Shown: piece by piece, positions 5,657-5,778 of the stretch
How the letters are laid out: every line of letters starts with the position of its first letter
Numbering within the stretch: the first letter of the stretch is position 1
The notes under the pieces: generated by a model
The model's database searches: none
The model's input: only the letters and a program-made list of their open reading frames with translations
What the model was told of the DNA's origin: nothing
Position numbers and translations under genes: made by a program
Source of the DNA: Candidatus Fermentithermobacillaceae bacterium UBA3951
Lineage (GTDB): Bacteria; Bacillota; Sulfobacillia; Fermentithermobacillales; Fermentithermobacillaceae
NCBI GenBank assembly: GCA_002385465.1
Contig: DGDN01000031.1
Location: forward strand, 1-5,778
Length of the DNA stretch: 5,778 nt
Direction: 5' to 3'

Positions 5657-5778
5657 ATGTCTGACTCGAGAATACCTTTTAGGCCCGCAAGGATAGGCAT
5701 CCGGTTGATCGCAGCCGTCTTGGCAATGGTGATGGTGGTGCAACTAGTGCCTGCGGCAGCCTTCGCCCGGTCGAAGTT
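5657..5778 (+). CDS. N-terminus of a secreted or cell-surface protein with signal peptide, 3' truncated
   Basis: Forty codons are visible before the window ends. The ATG at 5657 has a strong GGGAGGT ribosome binding site (5643-5649) 7 nt upstream. The start MSDSRIPFRPARIGIR is basic, followed by a hydrophobic core (LIAAVLAMVMVVQLV, 17-31) and a small-residue end AAAFA with a likely signal peptidase I site after Ala37 (AFA, then RSK). This is a standard Sec signal peptide with a Gram-positive style long n-region; there is no lipobox cysteine before the window ends. The mature protein is almost entirely outside the window, so no function can be given. The gene is divergent from hcp, and its 427-bp upstream gap contains two hairpins. 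Confidence 0.8.
   Translation, partial: MSDSRIPFRPARIGIRLIAAVLAMVMVVQLVPAAAFARSK

Noticed and set aside
5399..5743. 114-residue minus-strand ORF beginning with a run of histidines
   Set aside because: It lies antisense to a well-supported signal peptide and its ribosome binding site; the histidines come from the complement of GTG/ATG-rich codons in the hydrophobic core. It has no domain resemblance.

Overview
The window reads like chromosomal DNA from an anaerobic, moderately high-G+C bacterium. A Clostridia-like Firmicute is my best guess. The reasons are a short (class III type) hybrid-cluster protein with an Rrf2 regulator beside it, strong purine-rich ribosome binding sites, GTG starts, and a ZmaR-type GNAT acetyltransferase. 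This is inference from gene content; there is no rRNA or other phylogenetic marker.

Left part (1-1620, + strand): the 3' end of an integral membrane protein gene is followed 29 bp later by a complete M20-family amidohydrolase. The pair looks like the end of an operon, with the membrane protein importing or exporting an amide or dipeptide-like compound that the hydrolase cleaves. A perfect 10-bp stem hairpin at 1588-1613 closes the unit.

Middle left (1621-2196): about 575 bp without an intact recognisable gene. It holds a regular array of four direct repeats at exactly 31-bp spacing (1640-1763), most like the binding-site array found at the end of some transposons. It also holds a small, probably decayed ORF (1869-1991, with the same frame continuing past an amber codon to 2045). 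Next comes a GNAT-family acetyltransferase (2197-3276, +), whose stop codon lies inside a 41-bp tandem duplication.

Right part (3373-5293, - strand): an Rrf2-family regulator with three cysteines suited to an Fe-S cluster lies downstream of hcp, and both are read leftward. The hcp gene has a clear ribosome binding site and a recognisable promoter. A 23-bp imperfect palindrome sits between the -10 box and the ribosome binding site, as expected for an NsrR/IscR-type operator. The natural reading is a nitrosative or oxidative stress module in which the Rrf2 protein senses NO or redox state and controls hcp.

Right edge (5294-5778, +): a gene-poor stretch with two hairpins leads into the first 40 codons of a secreted protein with a clear signal peptide. 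That gene runs out of the window.

Nothing here amounts to a clearly new multi-gene system. The parts most worth a second look are the 31-bp repeat array and the predicted hcp operator.
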